A DNA stretch of 64,000 bases from the NCBI RefSeq assembly GCF_902167145.1, contig NC_050097.1, positions 145,601,982 through 145,665,981 on the forward strand, written 5' to 3'. This document shows positions 54,201 to 64,000 of the stretch, piece after piece. Under the pieces are notes generated by a model. The model was not told the origin of the DNA. It did not search any database and saw only the letters and a program-made list of their open reading frames with translations. Each line of letters begins with the position of its first letter. The first letter of the stretch is position 1. Source of the stretch: Zea mays. Its lineage: Eukaryota; Streptophyta; Magnoliopsida; Poales; Poaceae. The translations under genes were made by a program, and so were the position numbers.

Positions 54201-54537
54201 ACTCCCTTAAATGCTACTAAATCATCACTTCTTTTAAAGACAGTAACACCTATATCCGTAAAAAGACAGTTGTAGCCCATTTTACAAAATTGAGAAACTG
54301 AAAGCAAATTGTAATCTAAAGAATCTACAAGAAAAACATTGGAAATGGAATGGTCAGGTGATATAGCAATTTTACCAAGTCCTTTGACCAAACCTTGATT
54401 TCCATCCCTGAATGTGATAGCTCTTTGGGGATGTTCGTTTTTCTCGTAGGAGGAGAACATCCTTTTCTCCCCTGTCATGTGGTTTGTGCATCCGCTATCA
54501 ATAATCCAACTTGAGCCCCCGGATGCATAAACCTGCA
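51282..54537 (-). pseudogene. pol: Element A pol (protease, integrase, RT, RNase H)
   Basis: In element order: protease (54538-53807, [16 protein letters not shown]) leads into integrase, with the zinc region [15 protein letters not shown] and CSACQAGK, then [14 protein letters not shown] near 53807 replaces a Ser codon. Integrase continues 53779-52904 ([32 protein letters not shown]). After a frameshifted linker, RT covers 52646-52164 ([27 protein letters not shown]) with a stop before [10 protein letters not shown]. RNase H covers 51833-51282, with GYSDADWVGCKIDRKS still carrying its Asp. Stops split RT and RNase H into five pieces. It ends NILDSWNFD at 51282. Confidence 0.88.
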
Positions 54538-54540
54538 AAA

Positions 54541-54649
54541 CAATTTAGGCCTTGTTCTTAGGTACCCAAACGGTCTTGGGTCCTTTCACATTACAAACAA
54601 GCACCTTGGGTACCCAAACACAAGTCTTGGAGCCCTTGTGTTTGCCCCC
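54541..54649 (-). pseudogene. gag: Element A gag C-terminal end
   Basis: Minus-strand KGSKTCVWVPKVLV-type repeats (VWVPK) match the end of element B's gag. They stop at a TAA, followed in the same frame by TTGTTTTGCAG and the protease start. The left side is truncated by the element B insertion. Confidence 0.7.
54645..54649. repeat. Probable TSD CCCCC of element B (one copy)
   Basis: These five bases precede the LTR at 54650 and lie in a C-run that is also CCCCC in the uninterrupted homologous site (around 60132). The second copy is past the right edge and cannot be checked. Confidence 0.5.
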
Positions 54650-55956
54650 TGAAAGTCGCCTAGAGGGGGGGCGAATAGGGCGAAACTGAAATTCTCAAAA
54701 ATAATCACAACTACAAGCCGGGTTAGCGTTAGAAATATAAACGAGTCCGCGAGAGAGGGAGCAAAACAAATCGCAAGCAAATGAAGAGTGTGACACGCGG
54801 ATTTGTTTTACCGAGGTTCGGTTCTTGCAAACCTACTCCCCGTTGAGGAGGCCACAAAGGCCGGGTCTCTTTCAACCCTTCCCTCTCTCAATCGGTCCCT
54901 CGGACCGAGTGAGCTTCTCTTCTCAAATCACTTGGGAATCAAACTTCCCGCAAGGGCCACCACACAATTGGTGCCTCTTGCCTCAATTACAAGTGAGTGT
55001 TTGATCACAAGAAAGAATCAAGAAAGAAGGAAGCAATCCAAGCGCAAGAGCTCGAAAGAACACAAGCAAATCTCTCTCTCTAGTCACTAGGGCGTTGTGT
55101 GGAATATGGAGAGGATTTGATCTCTTTGGTGTGTCTAGAATTGAATGCTAGAGCTCTTGTAGTAGTTGGGAAGTAGAGAACTTGGATTCCATGAATGGTG
55201 GGGTGGTTGGGGTATTTATAGCCCCAACCACCAAACATGACCGTTGGCTGGGCTGTCTGTTCGATGGCGCACCGGACAGTCCGGTGCACACCGGACAGTC
55301 CGGTGCCCCCGCCACGTCACCAGTGCCGTTGGAAATCGACCGTTGGAGTTCTGACTTTTGGGCCCGCCTTGATGTCCGGTGGCGCACCGGACACGTACTG
55401 TAGAGTGTCCGGTGCGCCAGCATGGGCGTGCCTGACCTCTGCGTGCGCTGGCGCGCAATAAATGCGCTGCAGGTAGCCGTTGGCGCCTGAAGTAGCCGTT
55501 GCTCCGCAGATGCACTGGACAGTCCGGTGCACACTGGACAGTCCGGTGAAATATAGCGGAGCGGCTGGAATGAAAACCCGAGGCTGGCGAGTTCCTGGGG
55601 CCGCCCTTCCTTGGAGCACCGGACATGTCCGGTGCACACCGGACAGTCCGGTGAATTATAGCGGAGTGGCCTCTGGAAATTCCCGAAGGTGACGAGTTTG
55701 AAACCTGAGTCCTCTGGTGCACCGGACATGTCCGGTGGCACACCGGACAGTCCGGTGCACCAGACCAGAGGAGCCTTCGGTTGCTCCTTTGCATTTTTGT
55801 TGAACCCAACACTTGGTATTTTTATTGGCTAAGTGTGAACCTTTGACACCTGTAAAACTTATACACTAGAGCAAACTAGTTAGTCCAAAGATTTGTGTTG
55901 GGCAATTCAACCACCAAAATTATTTAGGAACTAGGTGTAAGCCTAATTCCCTTTCA
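54650..55956 (-). repeat. Element B 3' LTR (1307 bp)
   Basis: Plus-strand ends are TGAAAGTCGCC and CCCTTTCA. The minus-strand TATA box (TATAAATA) is at 55213-55220. About nine CACCGGAC-based palindromes lie between 55260 and 55765. Overlapping short frames on both strands here are not genes. Confidence 0.95.
55260..55765. repeat. Cluster of CACCGGAC...GTCCGGTG palindromes
   Basis: Palindromes such as CACCGGACAGTCCGGTG and CACCGGACATGTCCGGTG occur near 55268, 55287, 55387 (long-loop form), 55511, 55530, 55617, 55637, 55719 and 55740. Two carry a C-to-T change that the 5' LTR copy lacks. The cluster lies upstream of the minus-strand TATA box, in the presumed U3 region. Confidence 0.85.
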
Positions 55957-56777
55957 ATCTCCCCCTTTTTGGTGATTGATGCCAACACAAACCAAAGCAA
56001 ATATAGAAGTGCATAATTGAACTAGTTTGCATAATGTAAGTGTAAAGGTTGCTTGGAATTGAGCCAATATAACTACTTACAAGATATGCATGGATTGTTT
56101 CTTTCTTATTTAACATTTTGGACCACGCTTGCACCATATGTTTTGTTATTGCAAACTCTTTTGTAAATTCTTTTCAAAGTTCTTTTGGAAATGGTCAAAG
56201 GTAAATGAATGGGATTTTGCAAAGCATTTTCAAGATTTGAAATTTTCTCCCCCTGTTTCAAATGCTTTTCCTTTGACTAAACAAAACTCCCCCTAAAGGA
56301 GATCCTCCTCTTAGTGTTCAAGAGGGTTTTCATATATCATTTTTGAAATACTAATTTCTCCCTCTTTTGAACACAATAGGATACCAATTGATAAATACTC
56401 TTGGAAAACACTAAGTTTTTGAAATTGGTGGTGGTGCGGTCCTTTTGCTTTGGGCTCATACTCTCTCCCCCTTTGGCATGAATCGCCAAAACGGAATAAT
56501 TAGAGCCCTCGAAGTAATGTCTTCCTCTTTGGTCATAAACAAATGAGTTAAGATTATACCAAGGATGAAGTCCTTTTGTTCTCTCCCCCAAAGATGGAGA
56601 GTGGCTTGGAGCGACGGCGAAGGATGGGTTGCAGAGTGGAAGCCTTTGTCTTTGCCGAAAACTCCAATTCCCTTTCAATATACCTATGACTTGATTTGAA
56701 ATAGACTTGGAAACACATTAGCCATAGCATATAAAAGAGATATGATCAAAAGTATATAAATGAGCTATGTGTGCAAT
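55957..56777 (-). other. Element B PPT and 3' non-coding region
   Basis: The PPT is minus-strand AAAAAGGGGGAGAT at 55957-55971. The remainder is AT-rich, with two CCCCCT-rich spots near 56250 and 56290. No env-like gene is seen. Confidence 0.7.
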
Positions 56778-59700
56778 CTAACAAAAGAAATTGCGGGAAT
56801 CAAGAATATTGAGCTCATGCCTAAGTTTGGTAAAAGTTTGTTCATCAAGAGGCTTGGTAAAGATATCGGCTAATTGATCTTTAGTGTTAATGTAAGAAAT
56901 CTCGATATCCCCCTTTTGTTGGTGATCCCTAAGAAAATGATACCGAATGGCTATGTGCTTAGTGCGGCTATGCTCGACGGGATTGTCGGCCATTTTGATT
57001 GCACTCTCATTATCACATAGCAAAGGAACTTTGGTTAATTTGTAACCGTAGTCCCGCAGGGTTTGCCTCATCCAAAGTAATTGCGCGCAACAATGGCCTG
57101 CGGCAATGCACTCGGCTTCGGCGGTTGAAAGAGCGACCGAATTTTGCTTCTTTGAAGCCCATGACACCAAGGATCTTCCCAAGAACTGGCAAGTCCCCGA
57201 TGTGCTCTTCCTGTTAATCTTACACCCCGCCCAATCGGCATTCGAATAGCCAATTAAATCAAAAGTGGATCCCCGAGGGTACCAAAGCCCAAACTTAGGA
57301 GTATAAGCCAAATATCTCAAGATTCGTTTTACGGCCGTAAGGTGGGATTCCTTAGGGTTGGATTGGAATCTTGCACACATGCAAACGGAAAGCATAATGT
57401 CCGGTCGAGAAGCACATAAATAGAGTAAGGAACCTATCATCGACCGGTATACCTTTTGATCCACGGACTTACCTCCCGTGTCGAGGTCGAGATGCCCATT
57501 GGTTCCCATGGGTGTCTTGATGGGCTTGGCATCCTTCATCCCAAACTTGCTTAGAATATCTTGAGTATACTTCGTTTGGCTAAGGAAGGTGCCCTCTTGG
57601 AGTTGCTTCACTTGAAATCCTAAGAAATACTTCAACTCCCCCATCATAGACATCTCGAATTTCTGTGTCATGATCCTACTAAATTCCTCACAAGTAGATT
57701 CGTTAGTAGACCCAAATATGATATCATCAACATAAATTTGGCATACAAACAAATCATTGTCAAGAGTTTTAGTGAATAGAGTAGGATCGGCCTTGCCGAC
57801 TTTGAAGCCATTAGCGATAAGGAAATCTCTAAGGCATTCATACCATGCTCTTGGGGCTTGCTTGAGCCCATAAAGCGCCTTAGAGAGCTTATAGACATGG
57901 TTAGGGTACTTACTATCTTCAAAGCCGGGAGGTTGCTCAACATAGACCTCTTCCTTGATTGGTCCATTTAGGAAAGCACTTTTCACGTCCATTTGATAAA
58001 GCTTAAAGCCATGGTAAGTAGCATAGGCTAATAATATGCGAATTGACTCAAGCCTAGCTACGGGTGCATAGGTTTCACCGAAATCCAAACCTTCGACTTG
58101 GGAGTATCCTTTGGCCACAAGTCGAGCTTTGTTCCTTGTCACCACACCATGCTCATCTTGCTTGTTGCGGAAGACCCATTTGGTTCCTACAACATTTTGG
58201 TTAGGACGTGGAACTAAGCGCCATACCTCGTTCCTTGTGAAATTGTTGAGCTCCTCTTGCATCGCCATCACCCAATCCGCATCTTGGAGTGCTTCCTCTA
58301 CCCTTTGTGGCTCAATAGAGGAAACAAAAGAGTAATGCTCACAAAAATGTGCAACACGAGATCGAGTAGTTACCCCCTTATGAATGTCGCCGAGGATAGT
58401 GTCGACGGGGTGATCTCGTTGTATTGCTTGGTGGACTCTTGGGTGTGGCGGCCTTGGTTGTTCATCCTCCTTGTCTTGATTATTTGCATCTCCCCCTTGA
58501 TCATTTCCATCATCTTGAGGTGGCTCATCTTTTTTATCTTGCCCTTCATCAACTTGAGCCTCATCCTCATTTTGAGTTGGTGGAGATGCTTGCGTGGAGG
58601 AGGACGGTTGATCTTGTGCCTTTGGAGGCTCTTCGGATTCCTTAGGACACACATCCCCAATGGACATATTCCTTAGCGCGATGCACGGAGCCTCTTCAAT
58701 ACCTATCTCATCAAGATCAACTTGCTCTACTTGAGAGCCGTTAGTCTCATCAAACACAACGTCACATGAGACTTCAACTAGTCCAGTGGACTTGTTAAAG
58801 ACTCTATATGCCCTTGTGTTTGAGTCATAACCAAGTAAAAAGCCTTCTACAGTCTTAGGAGCAAATTTAGATTTTCTACCTCTTTTAACAAGAATAAAAC
58901 ATTTGCTACCAAATACTCTAAAATAAGAAATATTGGGCTTTTTACCGGTTAGGAGTTCATATGATGTCTTCTTGAGGATTCGGTGAAGATATAACCGGTT
59001 GATGGCGTAGCAAGCGGTGTTGACCGCCTCGGTCCAAAACCGATCCGAAGTCTTGTACTCATCAAGCATGGTCCTTGCCATGTCCAATAGAGTTCGATTC
59101 TTCCTCTCCACTACACCATTTTGTTGAGGGGTGTAGGGAGAAGAGAACTCATGCTTGATGCCCTCCTCCTCAAGAAAGCCTTCAATTTGTGAGTTCTTGA
59201 ACTCCGTCCCGTTGTCGCTTCTTATTTTCTTGATCCTTAAGCCGAACTCATTTTGAGCCCGTCTCAAGAATCCCTTTAAGGTCTCTTGGGTTTGAGATTT
59301 TTCCTGTAAAAAGAATACCCAAGTGAAGCGAGAATAATCATCCACAATAACTAGACAGTACTTACTCCCGCCGATGCTTATGTAAGCAATCGGGCCGAAT
59401 AGATCCATGTGTAGGAGCTCCAGTGGCCTGTCGGTCGTCATGATGTTCTTGTGTGGATGATGAGCTCCAACTTGCTTCCCTGCCTGGCATGCGCTACAAA
59501 TCCTGTCTTTCTCAAAATGAACATTTGTTAGTCCTAAAATGTGTTCTCCCTTTAGAAGCTTATGAAGATTCTTCATTCCAACATGGGCTAGTCGGCGGTG
59601 CCAGAGCCAACCCAAGTTAGTCTTAGCAACCAAGCAAGTGTCGAGTTCAGCTCTATCAAAATCTACCAAGTATAGCTGACCCTCTAACACTCCCTTAAAT

Positions 59701-60020
59701 GCTATTGAATCATCACTTCTTCTAAAGACAGTGACACCTACATCAGTAAATAGACAGTTGTAGCCCATTTGACATAATTGGGATACGGAAAGCAAATTGT
59801 AATCTAAAGAATCTACAAGAAAAACATTGGAAATAGTATGGTCAGGTGATATAGCAATTTTACCCAATCCTTTGACCAAACCTTGATTTCCATCCCCGAA
59901 TGTGATAGCTCGTTGGGGATATTGGTTTTTCTCATATGAGGAGAACATCTTTTTCTCCCCTGTCATGTGGTTTGTGCACCCGCTGTCGAGTATCCAACTT
60001 GAGCCCCCGGATGCATAAAC
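56778..60020 (-). CDS. pol: Element B pol: protease, integrase, RT, RNase H (about 1080 aa)
   Basis: The open frame begins at 60020 ([15 protein letters not shown]), directly after TTGTTTTGTAG, and has no internal stop. The protease active site is [10 protein letters not shown]. Integrase shows [48 protein letters not shown] and [16 protein letters not shown] (D, D, E). RT shows [27 protein letters not shown] and [12 protein letters not shown]. RNase H shows [17 protein letters not shown] and [14 protein letters not shown]. The catalytic Asp of GYSDADW (present in element A) is Asn here. It lies one frame off gag, because an extra A follows the gag stop compared with element A. Apart from the RNase H change it looks capable of function. 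Confidence 0.93.
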   Translation of the reverse strand, partial: VYASGGSSWILDSGCTNHMTGEKKMFSSYEKNQYPQRAITFGDGNQGLVKGLGKIAISPDHTISNVFLVDSLDYNLLSVSQLCQMGYNCLFTDVGVTVFRRSDDSIAFKGVLEGQLYLVDFDRAELDTCLVAKTNLGWLWHRRLAHVGMKNLHKLLKGEHILGLTNVHFEKDRICSACQAGKQVGAHHPHKNIMTTDRPLELLHMDLFGPIAYISIGGSKYCLVIVDDYSRFTWVFFLQEKSQTQETLKGFLRRAQNEFGLRIKKIRSDNGTEFKNSQIEGFLEEEGIKHEFSSPYTPQQNGVVERKNRTLLDMARTMLDEYKTSDRFWTEAVNTACYAINRLYLHRILKKTSYELLTGKKPNISYFRVFGSKCFILVKRGRKSKFAPKTVEGFLLGYDSNTRAYRVFNKSTGLVEVSCDVVFDETNGSQVEQVDLDEIGIEEAPCIALRNMSIGDVCPKESEEPPKAQDQPSSSTQASPPTQNEDEAQVDEGQDKKDEPPQDDGNDQGGDANNQDKEDEQPRPPHPRVHQAIQRDHPVDTILGDIHKGVTTRSRVAHFCEHYSFVSSIEPQRVEEALQDADWVMAMQEELNNFTRNEVWRLVPRPNQNVVGTKWVFRNKQDEHGVVTRNKARLVAKGYSQVEGLDFGETYAPVARLESIRILLAYATYHGFKLYQMDVKSAFLNGPIKEEVYVEQPPGFEDSKYPNHVYKLSKALYGLKQAPRAWYECLRDFLIANGFKVGKADPTLFTKTLDNDLFVCQIYVDDIIFGSTNESTCEEFSRIMTQKFEMSMMGELKYFLGFQVKQLQEGTFLSQTKYTQDILSKFGMKDAKPIKTPMGTNGHLDLDTGGKSVDQKVYRSMIGSLLYLCASRPDIMLSVCMCARFQSNPKESHLTAVKRILRYLAYTPKFGLWYPRGSTFDLIGYSNADWAGCKINRKSTSGTCQFLGRSLVSWASKKQNSVALSTAEAECIAAGHCCAQLLWMRQTLRDYGYKLTKVPLLCDNESAIKMADNPVEHSRTKHIAIRYHFLRDHQQKGDIEISYINTKDQLADIFTKPLDEQTFTKLRHELNILDSRNFFC

Positions 60021-60033
60021 CTACAAAACAATT

Positions 60034-62733
60034 TTAGTTCTTGACTTTAGGTACCCAAACGGTTTTGGGTCCTTTGGCATTAGACACAAGAACTTTGGGT
60101 ACCCAAACACAAGTCTTGGAACCCTTGTGTTTGCCCCCAACAAACTTGGCAACTACCTTGCCGGATTTGTTAGTAAGCACATAAGAAGCATCAAAAGTTT
60201 TAAATGAAATGGCATGATCATTTGATGCATTAGGAGTTTTCTTTCTAGGCAACTTGGCACGGGTTGGTTGCCTAGATCTAGATGTCTCACCCTTATACAT
60301 AAAAGCATGATTAGGGCCAGAGTGAGACTTCCTAGAATGAATTTTCCTAACTTTGCTCTCAGGATAGCCGGCAGGGTACAAAATGTAGCCCTCGTTATCC
60401 TGAGGCATGGGAGCCTTGCCCTTAACAAAGTTAGACAAGTTCTTAGGAGGGGCATTAAGTTTGTCATTGTCTCCCCTTTGGAAGCCAATGCCATCCTTAA
60501 TGCCAGGGCGTCTCCCATTATAAAGCATGCTACGAGCAAATTTAAATTTCTCATTTTCTAAGTTGTGCTCGGCAATTTTAGCATCTAGTTTTGCTATATG
60601 ATCATTTTGTTGTTTAATTAAAGACATGTGATCATGAATAGCATTAACATCAATATCTCTACATCTATCACAAATAGACACATGCTCAATAGTAGATGTA
60701 GAGGGTTTGCAAGAATTAAGTTCAACAATCTTAGCACGTAATATATCATTTTTATCTCTAAGATCGGATATAGTGACATTGCAAACATCAAAATCTTTAG
60801 CCTTAGCAATCAAATTATCATTTTCTACTCTAAGGCTAGCAAGAGAATCATTCAATTCCTTAATCTTAGCAAGCAAATCATCATTATCATTTCTAAGATC
60901 GGGAATTGAATCAATACAAACATGAGAATCAACCTTAGCAATTAATCTAGCATTTTCATTTCTAAGGTTGTTAATGGTCTCATGGCAAGTGCTCAGCTCA
61001 CTAGACAATTTTTTACATTTTTCTACCTCTAGAGCATAAGCATTTTTAACCTTAACATGTTTCTTATTTTCCTTGATTAGGAAGTCCTCTTGGGAGTCCA
61101 AGAGATCATCCTTTTCATGGATGGCACTAATTAGCTCATTTAATTTTTCTTTTTGTTCCATGTCAAGGTTGGCAAAAAGGATACGCAAATTGTCTTCCTC
61201 ACCACTAGCATTATCATCACTAGACGATTCATATTTAGTGGAGGAGTTGGATTTAACCTTCTTCCTTTTGCCGTCCTTTGCCATGAGGCACTTGTGGCCG
61301 ACGTTGGGGAAGAGGAGTCCCTTGGTGACGGCGATGTTGGCGGCGTCCTCGTCGTCGGAGGAGTCGCTAGAGCTTTCGTCGGAGTCCCACTCCCGACAAA
61401 CATGGGCATCACCGCCCTTCTTCTTGTAGTACCTCTTCTTCTCCTTTCTTCTCCCCTTCTTGTCGTCGCCCCTGTCACTATCACTTGATAATGGACATTT
61501 AGCAATAAAGTGACCGGGCTTACCACACTTGTAGCAAACCTTCTTGGAGCGGGACTTGTAGTCTTTCCCTCTCCTTTGCTTGAGGATTTGGCGGAAGCTC
61601 TTGATGACGAGCGCCATTTCCTCATTGTCGAGCTTGGAGGCGTCTATAGGTTGTCGACTTGGTGTAGCCTCCTCCTTCTTTTCCTCCGTTGCCTTGAATG
61701 CGACGGGTTGAGCTTCGGATGTGGAAGGATCATCAAGCTCGTTGATCTTCCTCGAGCCTTCGATCATGCACTCAAAACTTACAAAATTCCCGATAACTTC
61801 CTCGGGGGTCATTTTAGTATATCTAGGATTACCACGAATTAATTGAACTTGAGTGGGGTTAAGGAAAATGAGAGATCTTAGAATAACCTTAACCATTTCG
61901 TGGTCGTCCCACTTCGTGCTCCCGAGGTTGCGCACTTGGTTTACCAAAGTCTTGAGCCGGTTGTACATGTGTTGTGGCTCCTCCCCTTTGCGAAGTCGGA
62001 ACCGACCGAGCTCCCCCTCGATCGTTTCCCGCTTGGTGATTTTGGTGAGCTCATCTCCTTCGTGCGCGGTTTTGAGCACATCCCAAACTTCCTTGGCGCT
62101 CTTCAACCCTTGAACTTTGTTATACTCCTCTCTACTTAAAGAGGCGAGGAGTATTGTTGTCGCTTGAGAGTTGAAGTGCTCGATTTGGGCCACTTCATCC
62201 TCATCATAGTCTTTATCCCCTACGGATGGTACCTGTGCACCAAACTCAACAACATCCCATATACTTTTGTGGAGTGAGGTTAGATGAAATCGCATTAAAT
62301 CACTCCACCTAGCATAATCTTCACCATCAAAAGTTGGTGGTTTGCCTAATGGGACGGAAAGTAAAGGTGCATTTTTAGAAATGCGAGGGTAATGTAGGGG
62401 GATCTTACTAAACTTCTTACGCTCTTGGCGTTTAGAAGTTACGGAGGGCGCATCGGAGTCGGAGGTCGATGTTGATGAAGTGTCGGTCTCGTAGTAGACC
62501 ACTTTCCTCATCCTTTTGTGCTTGTCCCCTCTCCGATGTGGCTTGTGGGAGGAAGATCTCTCCTTCTTCTCTTTGTGGTGCGAAGAAGATTTCTTCTCCT
62601 TCCCTTTGTTGGAGGAGCTCTTCTTCTTCTCCTTCCTCTTGGTGCGGGACTCTTCCGATGAAGTGCTCCCGTGGCTTGTAGTGGGCTTTTCGCCGGTCTC
62701 CATCTCCTTCTTGGCGTGATCTCCCGACATCAC
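60034..62733 (-). CDS. gag: Element B gag (899 aa)
   Basis: The frame starts at 62733 (MMSGDHAKKEMETGE), about 25 bp after the PBS region, and ends with a TAA at 60034-60036. The N-terminus is Lys/Ser-rich. The copia gag core spans roughly residues 130-330, with PPTFDGEDYARWSDLM, IWDVVEFGAQVPSV, AKEVWDVLKTAHEG and YNRLKTLVNQVRNLG. A canonical CCHC knuckle, CYKCGKPGHFIAKC, lies near 61515. A long coiled-coil-like C-terminal part follows, and the end repeats VWVPKV. The long C-terminal extension is typical of SIRE-type elements. No lesion is visible. Confidence 0.93.
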   Translation of the reverse strand: MMSGDHAKKEMETGEKPTTSHGSTSSEESRTKRKEKKKSSSNKGKEKKSSSHHKEKKERSSSHKPHRRGDKHKRMRKVVYYETDTSSTSTSDSDAPSVTSKRQERKKFSKIPLHYPRISKNAPLLSVPLGKPPTFDGEDYARWSDLMRFHLTSLHKSIWDVVEFGAQVPSVGDKDYDEDEVAQIEHFNSQATTILLASLSREEYNKVQGLKSAKEVWDVLKTAHEGDELTKITKRETIEGELGRFRLRKGEEPQHMYNRLKTLVNQVRNLGSTKWDDHEMVKVILRSLIFLNPTQVQLIRGNPRYTKMTPEEVIGNFVSFECMIEGSRKINELDDPSTSEAQPVAFKATEEKKEEATPSRQPIDASKLDNEEMALVIKSFRQILKQRRGKDYKSRSKKVCYKCGKPGHFIAKCPLSSDSDRGDDKKGRRKEKKRYYKKKGGDAHVCREWDSDESSSDSSDDEDAANIAVTKGLLFPNVGHKCLMAKDGKRKKVKSNSSTKYESSSDDNASGEEDNLRILFANLDMEQKEKLNELISAIHEKDDLLDSQEDFLIKENKKHVKVKNAYALEVEKCKKLSSELSTCHETINNLRNENARLIAKVDSHVCIDSIPDLRNDNDDLLAKIKELNDSLASLRVENDNLIAKAKDFDVCNVTISDLRDKNDILRAKIVELNSCKPSTSTIEHVSICDRCRDIDVNAIHDHMSLIKQQNDHIAKLDAKIAEHNLENEKFKFARSMLYNGRRPGIKDGIGFQRGDNDKLNAPPKNLSNFVKGKAPMPQDNEGYILYPAGYPESKVRKIHSRKSHSGPNHAFMYKGETSRSRQPTRAKLPRKKTPNASNDHAISFKTFDASYVLTNKSGKVVAKFVGGKHKGSKTCVWVPKVLVSNAKGPKTVWVPKVKN

Positions 62734-62757
62734 TTCGAGCGGTTAGGCTCTAATGAA

Positions 62758-62776
62758 GCACCGGGCTCTGATACCA
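62758..62776 (-). promoter_or_regulatory. Element B primer binding site
   Basis: On the minus strand this reads TGGTATCAGAGCCCGGTGC, initiator tRNA-Met type, two bases after the LTR end. Confidence 0.92.
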
Positions 62777-62778
62777 AT

Positions 62779-64000
62779 TGAAAGTCGCCTAGAGGGGGGG
62801 GTGAATAGGGCGAAACTGAAATTCTCAAAAATAATCACAACTACAAGCGGGTTAGCGTTAGAAATATAAACGAGTCCGCGAGAGAGGGAGCAAAACAAAT
62901 CGCAAGCAAATGAAGAGTGTGACACGCGGATTTGTTTTATCGAGGTTCGGTTCTTGCAAACCTACTCCCCGTTGAGGAGGCCACAAAGGCCGGGTCTCTT
63001 TCAACCCTTCCCTCTCTCAATCGGTCCCTCGGACCGAGTGAGCTTCTCTTCTCAAATCACTTGGGAATCAAACTTCCCGCAAGGGCCACCACACAATTGG
63101 TGCCTCTTGCCTCAATTACAAGTGAGTGTTTGATCACAAGAAAGAATCAAGAAAGAAGGAAGCAATCCAAGCGCAAGAGCTCGAAAGAACACAAGCAAAT
63201 CTCTCTCTCTAGTCACTAGGGCGTTGTGTGGAATATGGAGAGGATTTGATCTCTTTGGTGTGTCTAGAATTGAATGCTAGAGCTCTTGTAGTAGTTGGGA
63301 AGTAGAGAACTTGGATTCCATGAATGGTGGGGTGGTTGGGGTATTTATAGCCCCAACCACCAAACATGACCGTTGGCTGGGCTGTCTGTTCGATGGCGCA
63401 CCGGACAGTCCGGTGCACACCGGACAGTCCGGTGCCCCCGCCACGTCACCAGTGCCGTTGGAAATCGACCGTTGGAGTTCTGACTTCTGGGCCCGCCTTG
63501 ATGTCCGGTGGCGCACCGGACACGTACTGTAGAGTGTCCGGTGCGCCAGCATGGGCGTGCCTGACCTCTGCGCGCGCTGGCGCGCAATAAATGCGCTGCA
63601 GGTAGCCGTTGGCGCCTGAAGTAGCCGTTGCTCCGCAGATGCACCGGACAGTCCGGTGCACACCGGACAGTCCGGTGAAATATAGCGGAGCGGCTGGAAT
63701 GAAAACCCGAGGCTGGCGAGTTCCTGGGGCCGCCCTTCCTTGGAGCACCGGACATGTCCGGTGCACACCGGACAGTCCGGTGAATTATAGCGGAGTGGCC
63801 TCTGGAAATTCCCGAAGGTGACGAGTTTGAAACCTGAGTCCTCTGGTGCACCGGACATGTCCGGTGGCACACCGGACAGTCCGGTGCACCAGACCAGAGG
63901 AGCCTTCGGTTGCTCCTTTGCATTTTTGTTGAACCCAACACTTGGTCTTTTTATTGGCTAAGTGTGAACCTTTGACACCTGTAAAACTTATACACTAGAG
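62779..64000 (-). repeat. Element B 5' LTR, truncated by the window
   Basis: It starts on the plus strand at TGAAAGTCGCC. 1222 of an expected ~1307 bp are present. The minus-strand TATA box is at 63342-63349. It has the same palindrome cluster as the 3' LTR. Confidence 0.95.

Larger units (their letters stand above)
49250..54649 (-). mobile_element. Ji/Opie-type Ty1-copia element A, decayed, interrupted by element B
   Basis: Minus-strand element of the SIRE/Maximus type. Visible parts are the 3' LTR (50454-49250), PPT, 3' non-coding region and a broken pol reaching into gag at 54649, where element B is inserted. The rest of its gag and its 5' LTR must lie beyond the right edge. CAGGT at 49245-49249 is one copy of its TSD. 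Confidence 0.88.
54650..64000 (-). mobile_element. Ji/Opie-type Ty1-copia element B, young, cut by the window edge
   Basis: Minus-strand element with a 5' LTR (62779 to beyond 64000), PBS, gag (62733-60034), pol (60020-56778), a 3' non-coding region, PPT and a 3' LTR (55956-54650). By eye the two LTRs differ at about 8-9 positions in 1222 shared bp. Gag and pol are each a single open frame. It is inserted inside element A of the same group. Ji and Opie are closely related, and I do not separate them. Confidence 0.9.

Noticed and set aside
55148..55812. 197-198-codon frames in the Ji/Opie LTRs (also 63277-63941)
   Set aside because: The repeated CTGLSGAP-type peptide comes from the CACCGGAC palindromes; these lie in the LTR promoter region.

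Overview
The window is plant DNA, almost certainly from the maize genus (Zea). It consists of nested LTR retrotransposons and a few small DNA transposons. I see no intact host gene, tRNA or rRNA. The maize assignment rests on family recognition: a Huck-type element, a Grande-type element, a Zeon-type gag-only element and two Ji/Opie-type copia elements. It was not checked against a database.

Left block (1-37073). A decayed Tekay-like Ty3/gypsy element lies on the minus strand. Its pol runs off the left edge, followed leftward-to-rightward by gag, an extra coiled-coil ORF, the PBS and a ~4.6-kb LTR. That LTR is split by a Huck-type element (6376-34651, plus strand, TSD CCTAT). Huck is in turn split by a Grande-type element (17364-32136, minus strand, TSD GCGCG). 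Grande carries a 575-bp hAT-type MITE (22659-23233, 8-bp TSD). By-eye LTR divergence (Huck ~5%, Grande ~1%) agrees with the nesting order.

Middle block (37074-49249). This is undated intergenic or old-repeat sequence. It holds a 438-bp Mutator-like foldback element (37512-37949, 9-bp TSD), a complete Zeon-type element (38470-45825, TSD CCCTC), a second hAT-type MITE (46679-47196) and degraded retroelement sequence.

Right block (49250-64000). A decayed Ji/Opie-type copia element (A, minus) is interrupted by a young element of the same group (B, minus). B has long gag and pol reading frames and nearly identical LTRs, and its 5' LTR runs off the right edge.

Most notable biology. Grande and Zeon each carry, antisense to gag-pol, a multi-exon gene of about 1000 codons. 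In each, a domain resembling the plant 'putative gypsy-type transposon' family (Transposase_28) is followed by a basic linker and a coiled coil. Short GT-AG introns (71-88 bp) keep the reading frame in both. Around the Grande gene are several arrays of hairpins whose stems change together while the loop stays near TTAGARG, and a triplicated PPT-hairpin module next to the 3' LTR. Extra ORFs and 3' tandem repeats are known in Tat-lineage elements; the hairpin pattern and the parallel between the two genes look worth testing.
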